This document shows, in pieces, positions 8,407-16,734 of a stretch of DNA of 64,000 bases (the first letter of the stretch is position 1; every line of letters starts with the position of its first letter). Both the position numbers and the translations under genes were made by a program. The DNA comes from Sphingomonas leidyi (GTDB lineage: Bacteria > Pseudomonadota > Alphaproteobacteria > Sphingomonadales > Sphingomonadaceae). The stretch spans positions 992,001 through 1,056,000 of the forward strand of contig NZ_JAASQV010000001.1 in assembly GCF_011761945.1 (NCBI RefSeq). Reading direction: 5' to 3'. A model generated the notes under the pieces. That model was given only the letters and a program-made list of their open reading frames with translations. It did not search any database and was not told the origin of the DNA.

Positions 8407-8597
8407 CTCATATTCCTTCAATCGTCATCCCCGCGCAGGCGGGGATCCGGGGTAATGCGGGATATCGGCACCACCACGCGAACGCCGTCCGGAGAGGACG
8501 GCACCCCGCCACCTCGGCTCCGCGCCTGGCTCTGGATCCCCGCCTGCGCGGGGATGACGACGTAAAATCAGATACTTGTTTGAGTTCTCAACCTAGC
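8407..8597 (+). repeat. Dispersed intergenic element containing a REP-like inverted pair (copy 1)
   Basis: A perfect 27-bp inverted pair lies at 8422-8448 and 8534-8560, each arm centred on CCCCGCGCAGGCGGGG, which can itself fold as a 6-bp stem with a GCAG loop. This resembles the REP doublets common in proteobacterial intergenic DNA. The flanks are also conserved. Bases 8407-8435 match the reverse complement of 31804-31832 at 28 of 29 positions, and 8562-8580 match the reverse complement of 31768-31786 exactly over 19. Similarity continues more weakly to about 8597, just into the hydrolase stop codon. It may act as a bidirectional terminator or mRNA-stabilising element between dgcN and the convergent hydrolase gene. 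Confidence 0.75.
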
Positions 8598-10095
8598 GCG
8601 GAGCGCCCGTTCCAGGCAGGTGGCGGACCGCCGAGGGATATCGCGATTGCTGGGCCTGCGGGAAGCCCGTGTCCCTTCCTTCGACGAACCGGTCCAGGAA
8701 GCCGAGCGAGAAGTCGCCGATCACGCCGTCCATCTCGGCCGCCGGGATGGTGCCGTAGAGGGCGGGCGGCGTGCGATGGCGGAACATCCGGATCAGGTCG
8801 GTGAAGGCGAGATGGCCCGACCCCTCGACCCGGAACCGGAAATCGTCCGGCGCCGCAGGAGCCGTCCAGGATCGGAACGCGAAGTCCATCGGATGGGTGT
8901 GGGGATCGCGCGGCTGGTTCGGATAGAGCGGATATCGCGGCCAGTCGGATTGCAGCCACAGCATCGGCCGGCCGGCGGCGCGATCGAACATCCTGGGGTC
9001 ATAGGTCACGCCGTCCAGGCTGATCGCGGCACGGCACCGCGGTTCCTGCACACAGGCTTGCGCCGCGATCCCGCCGCCGAACGACATGCCGCCGAACGCC
9101 AGGCGCGAGAAATCCGTCGAGCTTGCGATCCGCGCGGCGAGCGGCGAGGGCCGGCCGCGCTGGAGGGTGGCCAGGGCGAAGCGGGTATCGGCCAGCCATG
9201 CCTCGGTGCTGCGCATCAGCCGGTCTTTCGCCGCGGCCTCGGCATAGGCCGGAAAGCGCCGGCGCCAGCCCTTGGCGCTCTGGTCCTGCACCAGCGCGCC
9301 CAGCGCTTCGATCATTGCCGGGGACACCACCAGCGGCGTGGTCTCGCGGCTCCATCCGTCGGCGAATTGCTGTCGCGCGGAATCATAGGGATGGCCGATG
9401 CTGGCCACGACATAGCCATGGCTCGCCAGGCGCTCGAACAATGGCGTGTTCTGTGCCGGGTACATCGTATAGCCATGGTTGAAGACGAACAGCGGATGGC
9501 CGCTTCCCGCCGGTTCGGCATCCAGCCGCGCATGAGTCGGGACGGCGGCGAGATGCAGCAGCTCGAACGGGCGATGCAGGGCGTTGCGCGCGATCGACCC
9601 CGCATCGGTCGCGACGGTGTCGCGCGGCAGATAGCGCGCGAGGGGATGATGGCCCCCCGGCGAGGCCGGGTACCAGAGCTGCACCGTCACGCGGCGCCGT
9701 TCGGCCGCTCCGTCCTCCAGCACGCCATGCCGGCCGGCGTCGATGAGCTCGATGCGCGTCGTCCCGATCGGATAGCGGCCGTCCGGCGCGGGCAGCGAAA
9801 AGAGCGGGAACAGGTAATAGGGGATCGCCGCACCCAGGATGCCCAGCGCGAACGCGGTGTGCACCGCGATCCGCATCCAGCGCCTTCGCCAGGCGGGGCC
9901 GCGCCACAGACAGGCCGCCGCGACGGCTGCGATCGCCGTCGCCGGGGCCACCTGCCAATGGTACAGGGCAAGCGCCGCCAGCGATGTTCCAAGCGCGGCC
10001 AGCGCCGCCAGCAGCGCGGGCCGCCGCCGGCCGATCGCGGACAGGGCGGCGGCCGAGCCGAGCAGGAGAAGGGCGGCGACGTCGATCGGGTACAC
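8593..10095 (-). CDS. Membrane-anchored alpha/beta hydrolase, PAF-acetylhydrolase-like
   Basis: The 500-residue product starts with three to four hydrophobic helices (about residues 1-100) and continues as an alpha/beta hydrolase of the platelet-activating-factor acetylhydrolase type. Visible pieces are VTVQLWYPASPG, the oxyanion segment LFVFNHGY, GHPYDS, the nucleophile elbow FGGMSFGGG, and a late His in GSGHLAFTD. The usual GHSFGG is GMSFGG here. The start is a GTG with GGAGGG about 6 nt upstream. It lies 18 bp after the TonB receptor stop and is probably co-transcribed with it. It could deacylate a lipid or ester brought in by that receptor, which is inferred. Confidence 0.75.
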   Translation of the reverse strand: MYPIDVAALLLLGSAAALSAIGRRRPALLAALAALGTSLAALALYHWQVAPATAIAAVAAACLWRGPAWRRRWMRIAVHTAFALGILGAAIPYYLFPLFSLPAPDGRYPIGTTRIELIDAGRHGVLEDGAAERRRVTVQLWYPASPGGHHPLARYLPRDTVATDAGSIARNALHRPFELLHLAAVPTHARLDAEPAGSGHPLFVFNHGYTMYPAQNTPLFERLASHGYVVASIGHPYDSARQQFADGWSRETTPLVVSPAMIEALGALVQDQSAKGWRRRFPAYAEAAAKDRLMRSTEAWLADTRFALATLQRGRPSPLAARIASSTDFSRLAFGGMSFGGGIAAQACVQEPRCRAAISLDGVTYDPRMFDRAAGRPMLWLQSDWPRYPLYPNQPRDPHTHPMDFAFRSWTAPAAPDDFRFRVEGSGHLAFTDLIRMFRHRTPPALYGTIPAAEMDGVIGDFSLGFLDRFVEGRDTGFPQAQQSRYPSAVRHLPGTGAPR

Positions 10096-10113
10096 GGGCG
10101 GCCCTCCGCTTGG

Positions 10114-12240
10114 TTAGAACGACTTTCCGAGCCTGATGCCGATCTGCCGCGGCCGCGGCACCGCGCCGATCCCGCCGAGCGTCGGGTAATAGGGCGAATG
10201 CTCGTTCAACAGGTTCCGCGCGAAGATCGCAATGTCCAGCCCTTCCACCGTCGCGCCCAGGCTGGCCCCCAGGAAGGATTGCGGCCCGGTGACGATGCGC
10301 GTGACGCCCTGTCCGCCGACGAGCTCGTCCTTGTGGTTGAAATCGATATCGAGATAGCCGGGAACCGAGGCCGCCCAGCGGAAGGCATAGTTGGCGCCGA
10401 GCTGGATCGAATATTTGGGCAGCGCGAGCGGGCTGGTGCCGGGCGGGAAATCCACTTCCGCCTCGGGGGTAGAGGCGACGAACACCGATCCCATCACCGT
10501 GCCGCTGGCGGACAGCCGCAGGGCGCGCACCGGACTGGCGGTCAGCTGCCATTCCACGCCCCGGATCCGCGTGTTGCCGCCATTGGCGGTATATTGCAGG
10601 AACACCGGCGTCAGCACGACGCGATCATAGACCTGGCCGCGATAATATTGCTGGAACGCCGCGATATTCACGCCCAGCTTCCCGTCGAGCAGGCTCGCCT
10701 TGAAGCCGGCCTCATAGGCCATCGAGCGTTCGGGCGCATAGGTCAGCGGGGGCGGGAAGGCGGGGTTGACCACCGCGTTGAAACCGCCGCTGCGGAAGCC
10801 GTTGCCGACGTTGAAATACAGGTTTGCGTCGCGGGCGACGTCGTATTTCACGAAGGCGCGATAGGTCACGCGCGAGAAGGTGCCGGAAGCGGTCGGCAGG
10901 GTGCCGTCGGTGAAGCTGCGGTCGTCGTGCGAATAGCGCAGGCCTCCGCCGATCTCGAGCCGGCGGAACGGCGAATAGGAGGCGTCGCCATAGACCGCCC
11001 AGGACTTGGAGGTCGTCCTGATCGGCTCCTGGAGGATGGTGACGGTGGTGGACGGCGGATAGAGCAGCTCCGCGCCGTCCAGGAAATGGCGCAGCAGGTC
11101 GTCGTCCTTGTAGATGCCGCCCAGCACCCATTTGAACGGGCCGTCCCCCTTGGAGGTCAGGCGCAGTTCCTGGCTCGTGATCGACTGTTTGTTGAGATAG
11201 CGCGTGTTGGCGATCTCCAGCACGATCGGCGCCGCCGGATCGTTGGTGGCGTAATAGATCTGGTCGAGATTGCTGTTGCTGTAGCGCCGGCTGTGCGCGG
11301 TGTTGCTCATCAGCTCGGCGAAGCCGAGGTCATATTCCACGCGCAGGCTGTAGAGGTCGAGTTCGGACACGCCGCTCGTCCGGCCATGGGGATCGATGGC
11401 GTGGCGATACAGCCCTTTCTCATAGGGCAGGATATTGGCGTAGGAGGGGGAATCCTCGTCATTGTGCCGGATGTCGACCATGCCGACGACGCGCAGCCGC
11501 GAGTCCGGCTGCCACAGCAATTTGACGCGCCCGTCATAGATCTGGTTGGAATTGACGTTCCTGGCACCGGTGCCGGCATTGTCCAGCCAGCCGCCATTGT
11601 TCTGATACTCGCCGGCGAAACGCACTGCGAGCGTATCCGACAGGGGCAGGTTGAGCGCCGCCTTCACCTGGGCGGAAGCGCGCCCGCCATCGGTGGCGAA
11701 CAGGGAATAGTCGACGGTGCCGCCGATCCGGTCGAGCTTCGGGTCGTTGGTGACGTAGCGGATGACGCCGCTCATCGCTCCTTCGCCGAACAAGGTGCCC
11801 TGCGGCCCCTTCAGCACTTCGACCCGGGCCAGGTCGAGCGCCCCCGCGTCGGCATAGACCGGGTAGAAGCCGTCCTGCGATCCGGTGAGCGGCGTTTCGT
11901 CGAGATAGATGCCGACGAGCGACGAGGTGCCCCTGAGGCTGTTGATGCCGCGGATCTGGATCAGCTGCTTGCCGCCGCCCTGCGAGAAGACGTCCAGGCC
12001 GGGCACGTTGTCGGCGATATCCTGCAGCGACGTGATGTTGCGCTTGGTCAGCTCCGATCCGGACAGGACGTTGACGGTCAGCGGCACGTCGACGACGTTC
12101 TGCGCCCGCCGCTGCGCGGTGACGACGATATCGGCCTGGGAGGGCGGGTCCGCCGCCTCCTGTGCCATGGCGCCCGCTGGCGCGAACAGGGCAGCCAGCG
12201 ACGTCGCGCAAAATAGTAGCCGGTCTTTCTTTCCCGCCAT
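10114..12240 (-). CDS. TonB-dependent receptor
   Basis: The 708-residue product has a signal peptide ending ALFAPAGAMA, a TonB-box-like ADIVVTAQRR, and a plug domain with IQIRGINSLRGTS and RVEVLKGPQGTLFGEGAMSG. A beta-barrel follows, ending in the C-terminal aromatic IRLGKSF. The second ATG (12240) is favoured because GGGAGG lies 8 nt before it; another ATG is at 12246. This subgroup is typical of sphingomonad receptors for small organic molecules. It lies downstream of the lysine/aminoadipate operon on the same strand but behind a hairpin (12354-12382), so it may be transcribed separately. The ligand is unknown. Confidence 0.93.
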   Translation of the reverse strand: MAGKKDRLLFCATSLAALFAPAGAMAQEAADPPSQADIVVTAQRRAQNVVDVPLTVNVLSGSELTKRNITSLQDIADNVPGLDVFSQGGGKQLIQIRGINSLRGTSSLVGIYLDETPLTGSQDGFYPVYADAGALDLARVEVLKGPQGTLFGEGAMSGVIRYVTNDPKLDRIGGTVDYSLFATDGGRASAQVKAALNLPLSDTLAVRFAGEYQNNGGWLDNAGTGARNVNSNQIYDGRVKLLWQPDSRLRVVGMVDIRHNDEDSPSYANILPYEKGLYRHAIDPHGRTSGVSELDLYSLRVEYDLGFAELMSNTAHSRRYSNSNLDQIYYATNDPAAPIVLEIANTRYLNKQSITSQELRLTSKGDGPFKWVLGGIYKDDDLLRHFLDGAELLYPPSTTVTILQEPIRTTSKSWAVYGDASYSPFRRLEIGGGLRYSHDDRSFTDGTLPTASGTFSRVTYRAFVKYDVARDANLYFNVGNGFRSGGFNAVVNPAFPPPLTYAPERSMAYEAGFKASLLDGKLGVNIAAFQQYYRGQVYDRVVLTPVFLQYTANGGNTRIRGVEWQLTASPVRALRLSASGTVMGSVFVASTPEAEVDFPPGTSPLALPKYSIQLGANYAFRWAASVPGYLDIDFNHKDELVGGQGVTRIVTGPQSFLGASLGATVEGLDIAIFARNLLNEHSPYYPTLGGIGAVPRPRQIGIRLGKSF

Positions 12241-12353
12241 CTTCATGCCCTCCCAATAGCATCGGCAATCGAACGCGCCGTAATGGTTCGATCTTCGATG
12301 CTCGGGGCCTGCGCTGCTTAGCGGGGAGGACGGGCGTTTTTACACATAAGCGT

Positions 12354-12382
12354 CACGGAGCGCGCCGCCGGAGCGTTCCGTG
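12354..12382 (-). terminator. Hairpin after the aldehyde dehydrogenase gene
   Basis: CACGGAGCGC at 12354-12363 pairs with GCGTTCCGTG at 12373-12382, a 10-bp stem with one G-T pair and a 9-nt loop. It starts 6 bp past the stop of the amaB-like gene. No clear U-tract follows on the minus strand, so it could be a weak terminator or an mRNA-stabilising structure between operon segments. Confidence 0.45.
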
Positions 12383-12388
12383 CGGATT

Positions 12389-13912
12389 TCACACCTCCAG
12401 GTCGAAGCGCACGCCCTGCGCCAGCGGCAGCGAGCGGCCATAGTTGATGGCGTTGGTCTGGCGCCGCATATAGGCCTTCCAGCTGTCGCTGCCGCTTTCG
12501 CGGCCGCCGCCGGTTTCCTTCTCGCCGCCGAACGCGCCGCCGATTTCCGCGCCGGACGGCCCCATGTTGACATTGGCGATCCCGCAATCCGATCCGGCCG
12601 CCGAGAGGAACCGCTCCACTTCGCGGATGTCGGTCGAGAAGATCGAGGAGGACAGGCCCTGCGGCACGCCGTTCTGGAGCGCGATCGCCTCGTCCAGCGT
12701 GGAATAGCGCAGGACGTAGAGGATCGGCGCGAAGGTCTCCTGCACCACCGGCCCGTCCTGCCGATCGGCCTCGACCAGGGCGGGGCGAACATAGAAGGCA
12801 TCGCCGCCTCCGATCGGCAGGCGTTCGCCGAAATGGACGCGGGCGCCGGCATCGCTCGCCGCATTCAGCGCCGCCTGCATCGCCTCGAATGCGCCGCGAT
12901 CGATCAGCGGACCGACTAGGGCATTGCCATGGAGCGGGTCGCCCACCGTCACCCCGGCATAGACCTTGCGCAGCCGCGCGACGAAATCGTCGGCGATGTC
13001 CTGGTGGACGATCAGCCGGCGGAGCGTGGTGCAGCGCTGGCCCGCCGTGCCCATCGCCCCGAACGCGACCGCGCGCAATGCGAGGTCCAGATCGGCCGAA
13101 GGCGTGACGATCGAGGCGTTGTTGCCGCCCAGTTCGAGGATGCTGCGGCCGAAGCGGGCGGCGACCACGCGCCCAACCTCGCGGCCCATCCGGGTCGACC
13201 CGGTTGCGGACACCACCGGCACGTCCGGATGCTCGACCAGCCGCTCGCCCAGTTCGCGCCCGCCGATCAGCAGCTGCGACAGGCCGCGGGGCGCATCGTC
13301 GCCGAAATCGGCGGCAACCTGTTCGAAAAGGGCCTGCACCGCGAGCGCGGTCAGCGGGGCCTTCTCCGACGGTTTCCAGATCAACGAATCGCCGCACACC
13401 AGCGCCAGCGCCGCATTCCAGCTCCACACCGCGACCGGGAAGTTGAACGCGGAAATGATGCCGACCGGGCCGGCCGGATGCCATTGTTCGACCAGCCGGT
13501 GGTCCGCGCGCTCCGACGGCATCGTCAGGCCGTAGAGCTGGCGCGACAGGCCCACCGCGAAGTCGCAGATGTCGATCATCTCCTGGACTTCGCCCAACCC
13601 TTCGGACAGGACCTTCCCGGCCTCGATCGTCACGAGCCGGCCGAGCGCGTCCTTGTGCAGGCGAAGCTTCTCGCCCAGCCGGCGCACGAACTCGCCGCGG
13701 CGCGGGGCGGGCACCAGCCGCCATTGCCGGAACGCAGCCACGGCCGCCGCCACCGCGGCGTCGCAATCCCCGGCCGTGTGCACCGTCAGCTCGGCCAGCG
13801 CCTCGCCGGAGATGGGGGAGGTCGCCACCAGCGGCCCTCCTTCCAGCGCCGATGCCGCCACGCCGAAATCGTTCAGGATCACCCGGACCTGATCCCGTAG
13901 AATTCCCATCAT
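12389..13912 (-). CDS. amaB: L-2-aminoadipate-6-semialdehyde dehydrogenase (ALDH7 / AmaB type)
   Basis: The 507-residue product is an NAD(P)-dependent aldehyde dehydrogenase of the ALDH7 (antiquitin) type. The active-site Glu is in SILELGGNNASIV and the nucleophilic Cys in GTAGQRCTTLRR. The C-terminal NVNMGPSGAEIGGAFGGEKE segment is characteristic of ALDH7. The enzyme oxidises 2-aminoadipate semialdehyde to L-2-aminoadipate in lysine or pipecolate catabolism. Two adjacent ATGs (13912 and 13909) follow CAGGAGCC; the frame is open further upstream but lacks family homology there. It is the last of five genes whose products would form a lysine-to-2-oxoglutarate route, with hglS at the other end. 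Confidence 0.88.
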   Translation of the reverse strand: MMGILRDQVRVILNDFGVAASALEGGPLVATSPISGEALAELTVHTAGDCDAAVAAAVAAFRQWRLVPAPRRGEFVRRLGEKLRLHKDALGRLVTIEAGKVLSEGLGEVQEMIDICDFAVGLSRQLYGLTMPSERADHRLVEQWHPAGPVGIISAFNFPVAVWSWNAALALVCGDSLIWKPSEKAPLTALAVQALFEQVAADFGDDAPRGLSQLLIGGRELGERLVEHPDVPVVSATGSTRMGREVGRVVAARFGRSILELGGNNASIVTPSADLDLALRAVAFGAMGTAGQRCTTLRRLIVHQDIADDFVARLRKVYAGVTVGDPLHGNALVGPLIDRGAFEAMQAALNAASDAGARVHFGERLPIGGGDAFYVRPALVEADRQDGPVVQETFAPILYVLRYSTLDEAIALQNGVPQGLSSSIFSTDIREVERFLSAAGSDCGIANVNMGPSGAEIGGAFGGEKETGGGRESGSDSWKAYMRRQTNAINYGRSLPLAQGVRFDLEV

Positions 13913-14021
13913 CGCGCGCGGCTCCTGAATTGCTGTGGTCGAACGGCCCCTACCAGACGGCCCATCCGGCGTTTCGCATTTTGGGCGAGCATTTGATCGG
14001 CTGACAAGGGACCGGCAATGC

Positions 14022-15431
14022 CTATAGGCCGGGTACCGGCTGCGCCTCGATCGCTTCTGCCTCGAAGCTCGCCATCGGATAGGCGCAGTAATCGGCCGCA
14101 TAGAAGGCGCTCGGGCGATGGTTGCCCGATTCCCCCAGCCCGCCGAAGGGCCGGTTGGAAGCAGCGCCCGTGGTCGGCCGGTTCCAGTTGACCACGCCGG
14201 CGCGAATCTCCGTCGAGAAACGCTCCCACAGCGCCGGATCGGCCGAGATCAGTCCCGCGGACAGGCCGAAGGCCGTGGCGTTGGCGCGGGCGAGCGCCGC
14301 GGAGAAATCCGCGACCCGAGTAACCTGGAGTGCCGGCGCGAAGATCTCGCGATCGGGCAGGTCGATCCCGGTAGCATCGAACAGCGCCGGGGCGATGAAG
14401 GCCGGGCCACGCCCGGGGATCGAGCCGCCGGGCAGCAGCGGCGCGGCGCCCTGAACGACCAGGCCATCGAACGCGGCCCCGGCCGATGCCGCCGCACGCG
14501 CGGAAACCAGCGGGCCCATGAAAGCGTCGGCCCCGTCGTTCCACGCCGCCACCGGCAGGCGCATGGCCAGTGCCTGCACCGCGTCGACGATCGCGGCGCC
14601 TTGCCGGTCGTCCGGCACGATCAGGCGGCGCGCGCACGAACAGCGCTGGCCGGTAGTGACGAAGGCGGAGTGGACCACCAGGGTCGCCACCGCCTCGGGA
14701 TCGCCGTCCCAGGCGATGAGCGGGTTGTTGCCGCCAAGCTCCAGCGCGAGGATCACCGACGGCCGGTCCAGGAACGCACGGCGGAAATGGCGTCCGGTCT
14801 CGGCCGATCCCGTGAACAGCAAGCCGTCGATATCTGCCTCGATCAGCGCCGCCCCGGTTTCCCGGCCGCCCTGGACGACTTGCAGCACATTGCCGGGCAG
14901 CCCGGCGCGGGACCAGATGCCGGCCATGCGTTCGCCGATCGCGGGCGTTTCCTCGGACGGCTTGAAAACCACGCAATTCCCCGCCAGCAGCGCGGGGACG
15001 ATGTGCCCGTTGGGCAGATGGCCGGGGAAATTATAGGGACCGAGCACCGCCATCACGCCATGGGGACGGTGCCGCAGGACCGAGCGGCCGAACGGCATGG
15101 CGGCCTCGTCGAGGCCGGCGCGTTGCGCCTGGGCGGCGATCGATATCTCGACCTTGCCGATCATGGCAGCCACTTCGCCCCGACTGTCCCACAGCAGCTT
15201 GCCGGTCTCGCGCGAGATCAGGATGGCGAGGTCCTCGGCTTCATCGCGCAGGATCTCGGCAAAGCGGCGCGCGATCGCGACGCGCTCGGCCAAGGGCGTG
15301 CGAGCCCAGCCGGGAAAGGCGATGCGCGCGCGCTCCACCGCGGCAAGGCATTCCGCCGGGCTGGTCGGCCGACCTTCCCAGATGGTCTCGCCGGAAGAGG
15401 GATCGGTGGATCGCAGGAACATGGCATTCAC
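14022..15431 (-). CDS. astD: AstD-like aldehyde dehydrogenase (succinylglutamate-semialdehyde dehydrogenase family)
   Basis: The 469-residue product is an aldehyde dehydrogenase closest in pattern to AstD. Marks are GPYNFPGHLPNGHIVPALLA, the segment DGLLFTGSAETG, active-site Glu in LALELGGNNPLIAWDGD and active-site Cys in TTGQRCSCARRL. AstD oxidises N-succinyl-glutamate semialdehyde in arginine breakdown. No astA, astB or astE gene is present here, so an alternative substrate tied to lysine metabolism, such as glutarate semialdehyde or an acylated aminoadipate semialdehyde, is possible. The start is GTG 15431 or ATG 15422, neither with a clear ribosome site. It sits 106 bp after the aminotransferase and 109 bp before the AmaB-type gene. 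Confidence 0.75.
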   Translation of the reverse strand: MNAMFLRSTDPSSGETIWEGRPTSPAECLAAVERARIAFPGWARTPLAERVAIARRFAEILRDEAEDLAILISRETGKLLWDSRGEVAAMIGKVEISIAAQAQRAGLDEAAMPFGRSVLRHRPHGVMAVLGPYNFPGHLPNGHIVPALLAGNCVVFKPSEETPAIGERMAGIWSRAGLPGNVLQVVQGGRETGAALIEADIDGLLFTGSAETGRHFRRAFLDRPSVILALELGGNNPLIAWDGDPEAVATLVVHSAFVTTGQRCSCARRLIVPDDRQGAAIVDAVQALAMRLPVAAWNDGADAFMGPLVSARAAASAGAAFDGLVVQGAAPLLPGGSIPGRGPAFIAPALFDATGIDLPDREIFAPALQVTRVADFSAALARANATAFGLSAGLISADPALWERFSTEIRAGVVNWNRPTTGAASNRPFGGLGESGNHRPSAFYAADYCAYPMASFEAEAIEAQPVPGL

Positions 15432-15537
15432 TCGCTTGCAGGGACAATGTCGCCGACACGCCCGTCCGGGGGCGTATCGGCATCGGATATAGGCAGGCCG
15501 TCGCCGTTTTGCCCGGCAACGGCCCGAGCGACCAGCA

Positions 15538-16734
15538 TCAGGCCGCGGCGGCGAAGCGAACGCGCGCCGCGGCGAACGTTGCCTCGATCCGGCGCAGCAC
15601 TTCGTCGGCCTCGTCGAGGGTGATCGTGAGCGGCGGCAGCAGGCGGATGCAATTCTCGCCGCCGCCCGCGACCAGCAGCCCGTGGTCGCGCGCCAGCGCC
15701 ATGATCTCGCGGTTGTTCGGCACCATCCGGATGCCGATCAGCAGGCCCTTGCCGCGCACGTCGATGGCGACGTCCGGGAAGCGGGCGACGAGATCGCGAA
15801 GGCCCGTCGTCAGCCGGTCCGAAGCCGCGCGGACATTGGCCAGCGTCTCTTCCCGGGCGATCTCGTCAAAGGCGGCGATGCCCACTGCCATGGCCAGCGG
15901 ATTGCCGCCGAACGTCGAACCATGGGCCCCCACCGTCATCGCTCCGGCCACTGCCGCGGTGGCCAGGCAGGCGCCGATCGGGAAACCGCCGCCCAGCGCC
16001 TTGGCGACCGCCATGATGTCCGGTTCCGCGCCGTCGAACCATTGATGGGCGAACAGCCGGCCGGTGCGGCCCATGCCGCTCTGCACCTCGTCATGGATCA
16101 GCAATACGCCGTGCGCGTCGCACAGGCGGCGCAACCACGACAGCCATTCGCCGTCGAGCGCCCGGGCGCCGCCTTCGCCCTGGACCGGCTCGACGATCAC
16201 CGCCGCCGTCGTCGGGCGCCGCACCGCTTCGTCGATCGCGGCGCGGTCGTCGATGGTGAGCTGGACATAGCCCGGCAGGCGCGGGCCGAAGCCGTCGAGA
16301 TAGGCGGGATTGCCCGAGGCATTGACCGCGGCATAGGTGCGGCCGTGAAAGGATCCCGCGAACCCCACGATGTCGATCCGCTCCGGAGCGCCGTTGACCG
16401 CATGATATCGGCGCGCGGCCTTGAGCGCGCACTCGACCGCCTCCGATCCCGAATTGCCGAAGAACACCGCGTCCGCGAACGTCGCTCCGACCAGGCGGGC
16501 CGCCAGTTCCTCCTGCCCGGGAATGCGGAAGATGTTCGAGACGTGCCACAGCTTGCGCGCCTGCTCCTCCAGCGCCGCCACCAGGCGCGGATGGGCATGG
16601 CCCAGGCAGTTGGTGGCGATGCCCGCCACGCAATCGAGAAAGGTTCGTCCGTCGCGGGTGTGGAGCCACATGCCGTTGCCGCGTTCCACTTCGAGCGGGG
16701 CGCGGTTGTAGACGCCCATCAATGCTTCGCTCAT
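15538..16734 (-). CDS. Class III PLP aminotransferase (ArgD/AstC family)
   Basis: The 398-residue product is a PLP-dependent aminotransferase of the acetylornithine/succinylornithine type. Motifs are DCVAGIATNCLGHAHP at the N-terminus, FGNSGSEAVECALKAAR for phosphate binding, GSFHGRT, LIHDEVQSGMGRTG with the cofactor Asp, and the Schiff-base Lys in MAVAKALGGGFPIGA. In Pseudomonas putida a class III enzyme converts 2-aminoadipate to 2-oxoadipate, and in other bacteria class III lysine 6-aminotransferases make aminoadipate semialdehyde. Either activity would fit the neighbouring enzymes. Classical ArgD or AstC activity is also possible. Its ATG overlaps the stop of the D-2-hydroxyglutarate dehydrogenase gene by 4 bp. 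Confidence 0.85.
   Translation of the reverse strand: MSEALMGVYNRAPLEVERGNGMWLHTRDGRTFLDCVAGIATNCLGHAHPRLVAALEEQARKLWHVSNIFRIPGQEELAARLVGATFADAVFFGNSGSEAVECALKAARRYHAVNGAPERIDIVGFAGSFHGRTYAAVNASGNPAYLDGFGPRLPGYVQLTIDDRAAIDEAVRRPTTAAVIVEPVQGEGGARALDGEWLSWLRRLCDAHGVLLIHDEVQSGMGRTGRLFAHQWFDGAEPDIMAVAKALGGGFPIGACLATAAVAGAMTVGAHGSTFGGNPLAMAVGIAAFDEIAREETLANVRAASDRLTTGLRDLVARFPDVAIDVRGKGLLIGIRMVPNNREIMALARDHGLLVAGGGENCIRLLPPLTITLDEADEVLRRIEATFAAARVRFAAAA

Noticed and set aside
8407..8563. A small protein-coding gene across the REP element (frames reading VIPAQAGI or LDPRLRGDD)
   Set aside because: These peptides are the familiar translations of REP-type intergenic repeats; there is no ribosome site and the DNA is an inverted repeat.
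8620..12216. Plus-strand open frame of 1198 codons opposite the hydrolase and TonB receptor
   Set aside because: The minus-strand frames show clear receptor and hydrolase motifs, while this frame is Arg/Gln/His-rich with no motif. Long antisense frames are expected in GC-rich DNA.
14022..16734. A classical arginine succinyltransferase (ast) operon
   Set aside because: Only AstC-like and AstD-like genes are present; AstA, AstB and AstE are missing and the flanking genes belong to 2-aminoadipate/2-oxoadipate breakdown.
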